From Bordetella parapertussis (lineage in GTDB: Bacteria; Pseudomonadota; Gammaproteobacteria; Burkholderiales; SG8-39), in NCBI GenBank assembly GCA_945906975.1, contig CAMDRY010000022.1, positions 1 to 18,314 on the forward strand: a stretch of DNA of 18,314 nt, read 5' to 3'. The position numbers and the translations under genes were made by a program. The notes below the pieces were generated by a model, which was given only the letters and a program-made list of their open reading frames with translations, was not told the DNA's origin and searched no databases. Positions 8,126 through 15,107 of the stretch are shown here, piece by piece. Position 1 is the first letter of the stretch, and each line of letters begins with the position of its first letter.

Positions 8126-8611
8126 TCACAGTGGCGTGTTGCTTGTGTCCCGGTCGCGCCGCAGCTTCTCCAGCGATTCGTTGACCGCTTCGGCAACGGC
8201 GCTTCGCACCGCCGCGCGGATGCTCAGCCCGAGTTCGAGTTGTACCGTCTGCATCGCCCAGTCGAGCAGTTCGTTGGCGCGCGGTTTTAGCGTATCCGAG
8301 AGGCGCTGCTCGAGTTCGGGGGCGAGTGTGGCGAGGATTTCCTCGCGCAAACGCGCCACGTCCATTGGCGTTGTTTCGCTGGGCGTGCCGGTGCCGGACT
8401 CTGGCGTGGCGGGGGGGCTTGTGGCGGCAATGCTGTGGCTTGAGGTTTCGGTCAGTTCGACGACCTCTGTCAGCAGCGGAAAATCAGTATCCGTTTCAGG
8501 CGGCGTTTCGACCGGCACTGCGCCCGCTGGGCCGGCGGGGCCCGGACGGAAGCGGCTGAGCAGGGCATCTGCCTTGCTGATAAGCGCATCGGATTTGTCC
8601 GGCTCAGTCAC
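8126..8611 (-). CDS. Hypothetical protein between holC and valS (possibly DUF2486-like)
   Basis: A 161-residue protein of unknown function. Residues about 22-85 are rich in Pro, Thr, Glu and Ser and probably disordered, with an FPLLTEVVE motif at 44-52 that recalls small betaproteobacterial proteins at this position. Residues about 84-155 look like two or three amphipathic helices (LREEILATLAPELEQRL, then ELLDWAMQTVQLELGLSI). There is no signal peptide or membrane segment. The start is GTG at 8611, well supported by AAAGGA seven nucleotides upstream. It begins 27 nt after holC, so the two are probably co-transcribed. Its place between the Pol III chi subunit and valS is typical of the group, but no function follows from that. 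The family assignment is from memory of gene order. Confidence 0.75.
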   Translation of the reverse strand: MTEPDKSDALISKADALLSRFRPGPAGPAGAVPVETPPETDTDFPLLTEVVELTETSSHSIAATSPPATPESGTGTPSETTPMDVARLREEILATLAPELEQRLSDTLKPRANELLDWAMQTVQLELGLSIRAAVRSAVAEAVNESLEKLRRDRDTSNTPL

Positions 8612-8638
8612 GTGATTATCCTTTCAACCGTATCGGTG

Positions 8639-9064
8639 TCAATCGGCGCCGCCGAGCCGGTGCGCCTGGATTTCGTAGCCGCGGTCACGGTAAAAACGGA
8701 AACGCCCGCGTCCGGCGTTGCGGTCATCATCGTCGGTCCCGATGATTTCCACGAGGCGCTGAAAGCGGGCGAAACCCGGCGGGCATTCATTGTCGAGATT
8801 GACCAGCACGTCGTCGTGCGCGAGCGTCGCACAGTCCTGACTGAGCAACACCGAAGTTTGCGCGGCGAGAGGTGCGTCCGCCATGCAGTGCGGGACAAAG
8901 CCCGTTGATTGCCAGGACCACAGGAGTTTGTCGACATGCCGGATGATTTTTTCATCCCGGGCATAAACCAGTACGCGCAGCTTTTGCTGCACCGCCTTGG
9001 CGATGACCTTGCATGCGGCCACATGCTTGTCAGTCGCATCGTGGTAAAAATTAATACGGGTCAT
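8639..9064 (-). CDS. holC: DNA polymerase III subunit chi
   Basis: HolC is the chi subunit of the clamp-loader complex of DNA polymerase III; with psi it links the holoenzyme to single-stranded DNA-binding protein. The 141-residue product fits the family (E. coli 147). The opening TRINFYHDA, the VYARDEKIIRHVDKLLWSW segment (about 33-51), FVPHC (56-60) and the DDVLVNLDNECPPGF region (84-98) are typical. It lies downstream of pepA, the usual proteobacterial arrangement, across a 123-bp gap that may hold its own promoter. The ATG at 9064 is the natural start, with only a weak Shine-Dalgarno sequence (GACTGAG directly before it). Confidence 0.93.
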   Translation of the reverse strand: MTRINFYHDATDKHVAACKVIAKAVQQKLRVLVYARDEKIIRHVDKLLWSWQSTGFVPHCMADAPLAAQTSVLLSQDCATLAHDDVLVNLDNECPPGFARFQRLVEIIGTDDDDRNAGRGRFRFYRDRGYEIQAHRLGGAD

Positions 9065-9081
9065 CTCAGTCGCAGGCCGTG

Positions 9082-9103
9082 GCAGCCGCTTCGGCGTGGC
9101 TGC
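9082..9103. other. Small hairpin in the pepA-holC gap
   Basis: GCAGCCGC, a TTCG tetraloop and GC-GT-GGCTGC form a stem with a 2-nt bulge, 18 nt before the holC ATG. No T-tract follows on either strand, so it is not a classical terminator. It could stabilise or process the mRNA between the two genes. The rest of the 9065-9187 gap shows nothing clear. Confidence 0.35.
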
Positions 9104-9187
9104 GAAAATGTGCGGAGGCGCAAGTCAGCGTGTGATGATTCGGCGCGCGCTGAGGCATGCCGATGCGCCTCCTGTGAAGGTAGTGCG

Positions 9188-10684
9188 TCACTCCTTGCGC
9201 TTCCCGGCCCGTTTCATCAGGAAACTGGTCAGCAAAGGAACCGGCCGGCCGGTTGATCCTTTTTCCTTGCCCGATTTCCAGGCGGTACCGGCTATGTCGA
9301 GGTGGGCCCAGTCGTACTTTGCGGTGTAGCGGGACAGGAAGCAGGCTGCGGTGACACTGCCTGCGGGCCTGCCGCCGATGTTGGCCATGTCGGCGAAGTT
9401 GGACTTGAGCTGTTCCTGGTAATCGTCCCAAAGCGGCATGGGCCAGGCGCGGTCCCAGGATTCGTCTCCCGCCGCGACCAGTTCGCGCGAAAGGCCTTCA
9501 TTGTTGGCGTAAAGCCCGCTGGCCACATGTCCGAGTGCGATCACGCAGGCGCCGGTGAGTGTGGCGATGTCCACGACGGCTGCGGGCTCAAAGCGTTCCG
9601 CGTAGGTCAGCGCGTCGCAAAGTATCAGCCTGCCTTCGGCATCGGTGTTGAGGATCTCGATGGTCTGCCCCGAGAGGCTCGTCACCACATCGCCGGGTTT
9701 GGATGCCGCGCTGCCGGGCATATTTTCACAGGTCGGTATCACGCCGATGATGTTGGCGCGAAGTTTCATTTGCGCGACGGCGCGCAGCGTGCCCAGTACG
9801 CTGGCGGCGCCGCACATGTCGAACTTCATCTCGTCCATTTCCGGCGCAGGCTTGAGCGAAATGCCTCCGGTGTCAAAGGTGATGCCCTTGCCTACCAGAA
9901 CAACCGGCTTCTCCTTTTTGGCGCCCCCGTTATAACGCAGGATGATCATCTTGGGTGGTTGGCGTGATCCCTTTGAGACCGAAAGCAGCGACTCCATGCC
10001 GAGTTTTTCCATGTCGCGCTGCTCAAGCACCTCGATGCCGAGTTTCCAGGCGCGCGCCAATTTGGCCGCTTCGCTGGCGAGGTAGCTTGGCGTGCAGATG
10101 TTGCCGGGCAGGTTTCCCAAATCCTTTGCGAGGCAGACCCCGGCGCCGATCGCCTGCCCGTCCATAGCGCCTTTTTCCACCGCCGCGGCGTTGGCTTTGC
10201 TCAGGCAGCCGAGCACCAGTGCGGACAGCGGGCGCGCCGGCGCTTGTTTGCTCTTTAGCTGCTCAAAGCGATAGCCCGCTTCCGTGGCGGCGAGCGTGAA
10301 ATGTCGGGCCTTCCAGTCAGCATCGCGGTGTTTTACCGGTAAGTCGGTGAAGTACATCGTGCCGCTTTTCGCGCCAGTATCGGCGAGGGCAAGTACCGCA
10401 GCCTTTGCTGCAGCGAGGTATTCGCGCGGGCCGAATTCGTCCTGTTTTCCAAGGCCGATGACCAGTACGCGTTGCGCGGCGACGCCGGCAAGTTTGTAAA
10501 GCATACGTGTGGCGCCGACGCGGCCGGGAAGGTCGCCCTTGGCGGCGAGCTCGCGCAGGGCGCCTTTGCTGGCGCGATCGACCGACTGGGCGGCGGCGGA
10601 AAGTTGTCCCGAATCGAACACGCCTATGGCTATACAAGGGCCGGTGACAAGCTCCGGCAGGGCGACTTTTGTGCTAAATTCCAT
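9188..10684 (-). CDS. pepA: Leucyl aminopeptidase PepA (M17 family)
   Basis: A cytoplasmic two-metal aminopeptidase that removes N-terminal residues, leucine among others. In E. coli the same protein also binds DNA (XerCD site-specific recombination and carAB control). With ATG 10684 it has 498 residues (E. coli 503). The active site is complete: Lys266 and Asp271 in KGITFDTGG, Asp289, and the NTDAEGRL signature with Asp348, Glu350 and Arg352, a constant four less than the E. coli numbers. An in-frame TTG at 10702 would add six residues; I prefer the ATG because EFSTK is the usual N-terminal type and GGGA lies nine nucleotides before it. It is divergent from lptF and leads the holC-valS gene string. 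Confidence 0.97.
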   Translation of the reverse strand: MEFSTKVALPELVTGPCIAIGVFDSGQLSAAAQSVDRASKGALRELAAKGDLPGRVGATRMLYKLAGVAAQRVLVIGLGKQDEFGPREYLAAAKAAVLALADTGAKSGTMYFTDLPVKHRDADWKARHFTLAATEAGYRFEQLKSKQAPARPLSALVLGCLSKANAAAVEKGAMDGQAIGAGVCLAKDLGNLPGNICTPSYLASEAAKLARAWKLGIEVLEQRDMEKLGMESLLSVSKGSRQPPKMIILRYNGGAKKEKPVVLVGKGITFDTGGISLKPAPEMDEMKFDMCGAASVLGTLRAVAQMKLRANIIGVIPTCENMPGSAASKPGDVVTSLSGQTIEILNTDAEGRLILCDALTYAERFEPAAVVDIATLTGACVIALGHVASGLYANNEGLSRELVAAGDESWDRAWPMPLWDDYQEQLKSNFADMANIGGRPAGSVTAACFLSRYTAKYDWAHLDIAGTAWKSGKEKGSTGRPVPLLTSFLMKRAGKRKE

Positions 10685-10726
10685 GTTGTTTTTCCCGTTC
10701 AATATTCACGCCATTCGACAAAGCTG

Positions 10727-10756
10727 ATTATCCATGCTTTGCTCCGAGCAAGTCAA
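10727..10756 (-). promoter_or_regulatory. pepA promoter, TTGACT-18-GATAAT
   Basis: On the minus strand a -35 box TTGACT (10751-10756) is followed after 18 bp by GATAAT (10727-10732), each one base off the sigma-70 consensus. The predicted start near 10720 leaves a leader of about 36 nt before the pepA ATG. Confidence 0.6.
10739..10751. promoter_or_regulatory. Operator-like palindrome inside the pepA promoter spacer
   Basis: TTGCTC-C-GAGCAA is a perfect 6-bp inverted repeat about one central base. It fills most of the spacer between the -35 and -10 boxes of pepA and lies 35-47 bp before the lptF start, so a bound repressor could affect both genes. The binding protein is unknown. Confidence 0.4.
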
Positions 10757-10785
10757 AACACTGCGGAAAAACTAGCCCGTTCCTG

Positions 10786-11871
10786 TTGAATACCATCTTT
10801 CAGCGATCGCTGCTGCGTGAATTTGGCAATCTCGCCATGGCGGTGTTCGCCACGTTGTTCGCCATCACGCTCACCACCCAGTTGATCCGCCTGCTCGGAC
10901 AGGCCGCCAATGGCAAGGTGCTTTCCGAGGCTGTGCTCGCGCTGCTCGGCTTTTCGGCACTTAATTATCTGCCTGTGCTGTTGTCGCTGACCCTGTTCAT
11001 CGCTGTGTTGATGACACTGACGCGTAGTTATCGCGACTCGGAGATGGTGGTCTGGTTTAGCGCCGGTGTCGGGCTTACGGCGTGGATACGGCCGGTTCTT
11101 ATGTTTGCGGCGCCGATCGTGTTTCTGATAGCGGGTTTTTCATTGTTTGTATCGCCTTGGGCGACCAGCAAGAGCGACCTGTATCGGCAGCAAATGGATA
11201 ACCGGGACGATGTGTCGCGCATTGCGCCGGGGGTGTTTCGTGAAGCGGCAACCGGCGACAAGGTGTTTTTTGTCGAAGCCATTGCCGGCGATGTGTCGAA
11301 CGTCAAGAACGTGTTTATCTCAACCGCGCTCCACGGCAGCCAGGGCATCATGGTCAGTCGTCGGGGCTTTCAGGAGACCGCGCCGAACGGCGATCGCTTC
11401 GTCGTTCTGCTCAACGGTCGCCGCTATGATGGCGAGCCGGGAACGACCGGATACAAAATCATGGATTTTGAGCGCTACGCCACCCGGGTTGAGGCCAAAG
11501 AGGCGGCCGCCCAGACGGCGTCGTCGAGGGCGCTGTCTTCATGGGCGCTGCTGAACAACCCTGAGCGCAGCAATTTAGCCGAGTTGCTGTGGCGTATTGG
11601 GCTGCCGCTTTCGGCGATAAATCTGGCTTTGTTGGCGATACCACTTTCGTTTGTCAATCCGCGCGCAAGCCGCTCGGTAAATCTGGTGTTCGCCCTGTTC
11701 GCTTACATGGTGTACAGCAACCTGCTCGGGGTAATGCAGGCATGGGTTTCGCAGGGCAAGCTGAGTTTTGCCTTGGCCTGGTGGCCGGTGCATATGGTGA
11801 TGTTGGGCGTTCTTGCCTTGTTGTTCTGGCGCAGGATGAGCCTTGGCTCGTTGTTGTGGTGGCGACGATGA
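10786..11871 (+). CDS. lptF: LPS export permease LptF
   Basis: LptF and LptG form the inner-membrane core of the LptB2FG ABC transporter, which pulls lipopolysaccharide out of the membrane and passes it to LptC and LptA. The 361-residue product has the LptF/G fold: three N-terminal membrane segments (about 12-37, 50-78, 98-122), a periplasmic beta-rich domain (about 125-270) with the SPWA turn after TM3, and three C-terminal segments. The opening FQRSLLREF and the LIRLLGQAANGKV loop are typical of LptF. No ATG exists in frame near the beginning; TTG at 10786 gives the expected N-terminus (a CTG directly precedes it). The ribosome binding site is weak. Its stop overlaps the lptG start, so the pair is translationally coupled. 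Confidence 0.94.
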   Translation: MNTIFQRSLLREFGNLAMAVFATLFAITLTTQLIRLLGQAANGKVLSEAVLALLGFSALNYLPVLLSLTLFIAVLMTLTRSYRDSEMVVWFSAGVGLTAWIRPVLMFAAPIVFLIAGFSLFVSPWATSKSDLYRQQMDNRDDVSRIAPGVFREAATGDKVFFVEAIAGDVSNVKNVFISTALHGSQGIMVSRRGFQETAPNGDRFVVLLNGRRYDGEPGTTGYKIMDFERYATRVEAKEAAAQTASSRALSSWALLNNPERSNLAELLWRIGLPLSAINLALLAIPLSFVNPRASRSVNLVFALFAYMVYSNLLGVMQAWVSQGKLSFALAWWPVHMVMLGVLALLFWRRMSLGSLLWWRR

Positions 11872-12941
11872 TTGTTCTTCGCCGTTACCTCGCGCGTGAA
11901 ATCTATGGTGCGACGGCGTTTGTTTTTGCGGGCTTCCTCGCCCTTTTCGCTTTTTTCGATTTGATAAACCAGCTTGGAGATCTGGGTAAGGGCAACTACC
12001 GCCTGCCCCAAATCATGCTGTATGTTTTTCTTACGCTACCGAGCCACGTCTATGAGCTTGCACCGATCGCGGTGCTGATCGGTACGCTTTATACCTTGTC
12101 GCATCTTGCGTCGAATTCTGAATTTACCGTGATGCGTGTGTCGGGTCTCTCGCCGCTGAAGGCGGCGGGGATGCTGGCGCGTATCGGGGTGGTGTTTGTG
12201 GTGCTCACCTATGCCTTTGGCGAGTTGATCACCCCCTTTGCCGAAAAGGCGGCGCAGCAGTTGCGGCTCTCCGCGCTGAGCTCATCCCTGGCCCAGGAGT
12301 TGCGTACCGGGCTGTGGGTCAAGGATAAGACCCGCTTCGTTAATGTGCGGGAGGTGTTGCCCGATTCGACGATAAAAAATATTCGGGTCTATGACTTTGA
12401 TTCCGACTTCAGGCTGCAAACCATCAGTGAGGCGGTACGGGGGGATTATCAGGCCGACAATGTGTGGCGTTTGTCCGGCGTGGTGCGCACGCGCTTTGAA
12501 GCAGAAAAGGTTTCGCTGGAGAAAATGCCCGAAATGCTCTGGACGTCAGTGCTGACGCCCTCGATGTTGTCGGTGCTCATTGTGCAGCCGGAGCGCATGT
12601 CAGCCTGGAATCTGTATCAATATACCAGGCACCTCGACGCCAACAACCAGAAGACCGAGCGTTTCGAGATCGCGCTTTGGAAAAAGCTCGTTTATCCATT
12701 TGCCGCGCTGGTGATGATGGCCTTGGCCCTGCCGTTTGCCTATGTGCATACGCGGTCGGGAGGGGTCGGGGTGAAGATATTCGCCGGAATCATGCTGGGG
12801 ATTCTCTTTCACATGCTTAACAGCCTGTTCTCGCACCTGGGCTTGCTGCAAAACTGGTCTCCGCTTACCAGCGCCATTCTGCCAAGCTTGGTGTTTTTGT
12901 CGGCTGCCGTGTTGCTGATGTGGTGGGTCGAGCGCCGCTAA
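11868..12941 (+). CDS. lptG: LPS export permease LptG
   Basis: Partner of LptF in the LptB2FG lipopolysaccharide exporter of the inner membrane. ATG at 11868 overlaps the lptF stop (ATGA), the usual coupling, and gives 357 residues, normal for LptG (about 360). The frame extends upstream inside lptF, but that part is a shadow. Visible features are the N-terminal RRYLAREIYG amphipathic helix before TM1, LPSHVYELAPIAVLIGTLYTLSHLASNSEFTVMR with the conserved coupling-helix region, the periplasmic beta-rich middle, and the last three membrane segments after KKLVYPFAALVMMALALPF. lptA, lptB and lptC are not in the window. A small hairpin overlaps the stop codon. Confidence 0.96.
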   Translation: MIVLRRYLAREIYGATAFVFAGFLALFAFFDLINQLGDLGKGNYRLPQIMLYVFLTLPSHVYELAPIAVLIGTLYTLSHLASNSEFTVMRVSGLSPLKAAGMLARIGVVFVVLTYAFGELITPFAEKAAQQLRLSALSSSLAQELRTGLWVKDKTRFVNVREVLPDSTIKNIRVYDFDSDFRLQTISEAVRGDYQADNVWRLSGVVRTRFEAEKVSLEKMPEMLWTSVLTPSMLSVLIVQPERMSAWNLYQYTRHLDANNQKTERFEIALWKKLVYPFAALVMMALALPFAYVHTRSGGVGVKIFAGIMLGILFHMLNSLFSHLGLLQNWSPLTSAILPSLVFLSAAVLLMWWVERR

Positions 12942-12952
12942 GCGGCTTCTTC
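12934..12952 (+). terminator. Weak terminator-like hairpin at the lptG stop
   Basis: GCCGC and GCGGC form a 5-bp stem whose loop is the lptG stop codon TAA, followed by TTCTTC. The stem is short and the T-tract broken, so termination would be partial at best. The rest of the 50-bp gap to the convergent RDD gene shows nothing clear. Confidence 0.3.
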
Positions 12953-12991
12953 AGGGCATGTCACGATACCGGTGCACGCGAGCAGCCGCGT

Positions 12992-13522
12992 TCAAGCTGG
13001 TTTGGTTGCGGTGCGATTTTTGCCGGATGCCTGTGTGGCGACTATCCTGGTGCCGGCAAGCCGGTCGTGGAGAAACTGACGGTCGCGGTCCAGTAGCGCC
13101 CACAGGAGCGAGCCAAGTCCCAGCGCGATGAGGATCCAGCCAATGGGTTCATGAGGCCGCTTCCACGCAGTGGCAAGCCCGGCGTAACCCGCGCCAATGG
13201 TCATGGCGGCAAGTGCAAGGCGCAATAGCGCGCGTGGCGCCGAAGGTGGGCTGCCGGTACGGTCGACCAAGCGCATTTTCCAGGTCTTCATCGGCAGGGT
13301 CTGGCCGCTACGGCACCAGCACCAGAGAAAGTAGGCGCCAAGCACAGATGCGAGATAGATCTGCAGCGCAAGGCGCATCACGCCCTCGATCAGCCCGGGA
13401 GCGACGATGTAGAAACTGAGCGCAGAGGCCAGCAGTATGGCCGCCACCAGGAGTGTTTCGTAAAGCAATGAAACCAGGCGCCGTGGCAAGCCGGCGCTTG
13501 CCGGCGATGCTGGGCCCGGCAT
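12992..13522 (-). CDS. RDD family membrane protein
   Basis: A 176-residue inner-membrane protein of the RDD family, whose members mostly have no fixed function; some are linked to sodium or proton exchange. It has the family pattern: an early GLPRRLVSLLYETLLV stretch leading into the first membrane segment, further hydrophobic segments near residues 50-65, 100-120 and 130-145, the TLPMKTWKMRLVD loop, and the closing DRDRQFLHDRLAGTRIV motif. ATG 13522 is preceded by GAGGC at a good distance; the TTG one codon earlier is less likely. It begins 14 nt after the DUF3106 stop and is probably the last gene of the sigma-factor operon, which suggests an envelope role. The link is inference. Confidence 0.88.
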   Translation of the reverse strand: MPGPASPASAGLPRRLVSLLYETLLVAAILLASALSFYIVAPGLIEGVMRLALQIYLASVLGAYFLWCWCRSGQTLPMKTWKMRLVDRTGSPPSAPRALLRLALAAMTIGAGYAGLATAWKRPHEPIGWILIALGLGSLLWALLDRDRQFLHDRLAGTRIVATQASGKNRTATKPA

Positions 13523-13536
13523 CAAGCCTCGGGCGA

Positions 13537-14013
13537 TCAGCGCGTTGCCGGCGCGGGGGTTGAAGTCGGTTCGGCGGCGGCTTTGGTTGCGGTTGGCGCG
13601 GCTTTGGCGCTGGCGGAGAGTTGTTGTTTTTGTTCTTCAGGCAACTGTTGGTATTCCTGCCATTTCTTGCTGACTACCTTTTTTTGTTCCGGCGGCAGCT
13701 TGGACAGTTTTTGATACCGCTCGCGCGCGTCGCGGCGCTCGGCCGGAGTCAGTTTGGCCCAGGCTTGCATCTGTTGCTGCACGCGCTGTTGTTGGTCGTT
13801 TTTCATCTTGGGGTAGCGCTTGGCGATACCCACCCATTTTTTTTTGCGCTGGGGTTCCATTTGGTCCCAGTCGCTTTCAAGCGGCGCGAGAATCTGCCTC
13901 TGCTCGCCGTTTAGTTCGCCCCACGCGGGCTGCTTTTTTTCAGCGGCGGCGTAGGCGAAAGACGAGAGCAGGCAGAGCGCACCCAGTGTTAGGGCGAGGA
14001 GCGCTTTAGCCAT
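13537..14013 (-). CDS. DUF3106 family secreted helical protein
   Basis: A 158-residue protein with a clear signal peptide (about residues 1-23, cleavage near AYA-A), so the mature part is periplasmic. It is almost all helical and very rich in Gln, Lys, Glu and Arg, with spaced tryptophans (31, 60, 85, 118). A recurring pattern of the type L-x-P-E-Q-R/K appears at LNGEQRQ (34-40), LTPAERR (88-94), LPPEQKK (106-112) and LPEEQKQ (124-130). The tail from about 134 is Ala/Pro/Thr-rich and probably disordered. The pattern recalls LTxxQ-type periplasmic stress or metal sensors such as Spy, CpxP and CnrX, but the similarity is only by eye. Its ATG lies inside the end of the DUF3619 gene (25-nt overlap), a sign of coupled translation. 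Function unknown. Confidence 0.85.
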   Translation of the reverse strand: MAKALLALTLGALCLLSSFAYAAAEKKQPAWGELNGEQRQILAPLESDWDQMEPQRKKKWVGIAKRYPKMKNDQQQRVQQQMQAWAKLTPAERRDARERYQKLSKLPPEQKKVVSKKWQEYQQLPEEQKQQLSASAKAAPTATKAAAEPTSTPAPATR

Positions 14014-14369
14014 GCGTCAAAACCCTTATCGAGGTATGCGTCAATCGGAAGGTCGCTTGTGAGCAAAGCCACATCGATTTCCTCGATCTCGCTCGCTTGC
14101 TGGTTGCTGCTCCAGATGGCAATGCCGGCCATTCCGAAGATGAGGAAGAGCGCGGTGAATGCAACTTGGGATGTGAAGCCTGGTCCACCGCCAAGGGCGG
14201 CGGTGATCCGGTCGGAAACAACCATCGCCATCGCCGGCTGGGCGGTACGCTGGCTAGCCAGCGCGCGCTCGCGCGCGGCGCGAAGCCGTTCGACCTGATC
14301 GGACTCCAGATTCAGGTTTTCGTTCAGTAACTTCTTGATTTTATTTTGAAATGAAAATTCTTCGTTCAT
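13989..14369 (-). CDS. DUF3619 single-pass membrane protein, candidate anti-sigma factor
   Basis: A 126-residue protein with a charged helical N-terminal part (1-63, with DQVERLRAARERALAS), one membrane segment at about 66-86 and a short acidic C-terminal part (IEEIDVALLTSDLPIDAYLDKGF) likely in the periplasm. Start ATG 14369 overlaps the sigma-factor stop by four nucleotides (ATGA). The frame is open 28 codons further upstream, but this runs through the sigma gene and was rejected. Topology and gene position are those of many membrane anti-sigma factors; no known anti-sigma motif such as HxxxCxxC is present. The family has no established function that I know of, so the anti-sigma idea is inference. 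Confidence 0.85.
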   Translation of the reverse strand: MNEEFSFQNKIKKLLNENLNLESDQVERLRAARERALASQRTAQPAMAMVVSDRITAALGGGPGFTSQVAFTALFLIFGMAGIAIWSSNQQASEIEEIDVALLTSDLPIDAYLDKGFDAWLKRSSP

Positions 14370-14932
14370 AGTTCGATTCCTTTTGCGCGAAGCGCCGCAG
14401 CAAGTGCATGGGTGGCGCGGGAGCAGTGCGTTTTTACACTTCCCTCGGAACACCCCATGGATGAGGCCGTTTCAGCAACGTCCAGTTCCTCCCAATAACG
14501 CAGAAGAAAGGCTTCGCGTTGACGTGGCGGCAGAGTGCGAATCTCATTTTCAATAATTTCAATGACTTGTGACTGCTCCAAGATTTGTCCAGGGCCCATT
14601 GGTTTGTTGGAGTGGTCTGAGGTGTCAATAGTTTCAAGTGGATCGAAATCTTCATCCTCTCGATTGGGGGAAAGCGACGAAAACAGCGTGGTCCAGAGGG
14701 AACGCACCTTTTGGCGGCGATAGAAGTCGCGAATAGTGTTCTGCAGGATGCGTTGGAACAGCATCGGCCATTCGACGGCTGGCTTTGCGCCGTATTTTTC
14801 GGCGAGCTTGAGCATCGAGTCCTGAACGATATCGAGTGCGTGTTCCTGGTCGCGCACGGCGAAAACCGCCTGCTTGAAGGCGCGGCGTTCTATGCTGGCG
14901 AGAAAGTCGGACAGTTCCTTGCGTGAAGCCAG
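14366..14932 (-). CDS. ECF-type RNA polymerase sigma factor, non-standard start
   Basis: A sigma-70 family, RpoE-like factor that should direct RNA polymerase to its own promoter set. Region 2 shows VRDQEHALDIVQDSMLKLAEKY with the DIVQD core (34-38). Region 4 shows LPPRQREAFLLRYWEEL followed by the helix-turn-helix VAETASSMGCSEGSVKTHCSRA (about 134-178). The start is the problem. The conserved N-terminus LASRKELSDFLASIERRAFKQAV is in frame but is preceded by no ATG, GTG or TTG before a stop codon. CTG at 14932 aligns with the usual initiator and gives 188 residues. The first standard start, GTG 14857, would remove 25 residues, including part of region 2. An ATG at 14945 is one base out of frame across a run of five Gs. 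It heads the DUF3619-DUF3106-RDD operon. Confidence 0.88.
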   Translation of the reverse strand: MASRKELSDFLASIERRAFKQAVFAVRDQEHALDIVQDSMLKLAEKYGAKPAVEWPMLFQRILQNTIRDFYRRQKVRSLWTTLFSSLSPNREDEDFDPLETIDTSDHSNKPMGPGQILEQSQVIEIIENEIRTLPPRQREAFLLRYWEELDVAETASSMGCSEGSVKTHCSRATHALAAALRAKGIEL

Positions 14933-15107
14933 AGTTGGCCCCCATTTGTGTTCAGTGCGCAGCGGATATTTCTCCCACGCTTAGATGGTATCAAAATGGA
15001 GCCTGATTTGCAGTGGTTTGGGGCAAAAAACTTGACCAATCAAGCCTTAGGATTTACCCTGTTGGGTTTTCGCTGCGTCGTACAAGAGAGTAGGTGAGTA
15101 CGTTTGC
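14933..15107. promoter_or_regulatory. Divergent promoter region, sigma factor / ilvB
   Basis: This 175-bp gap holds the promoters of two divergent operons. For ilvB a possible promoter is TTGACC (15032-15037), a 17-bp spacer and TACCCT (15055-15060); the -10 is poor. The -35 lies within the palindrome CTTGACCAATCAAG (15031-15044). On the minus strand TTGATA, a 17-bp spacer and AAATAT (14966-14971) could serve the sigma gene. I see no leader peptide rich in Ile, Val or Leu codons, so classical ilv attenuation is not supported. Confidence 0.35.

Noticed and set aside
14652..14945. 97-codon frame starting at ATG 14945
   Set aside because: It is one base out of frame with the sigma factor and its product is unlike any protein I know. 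Kept only as evidence for the start-codon problem.
14990..15107. Amino-acid attenuator leader for ilvB
   Set aside because: No short frame rich in Ile, Val or Leu codons and no terminator hairpin with a T-tract was found.
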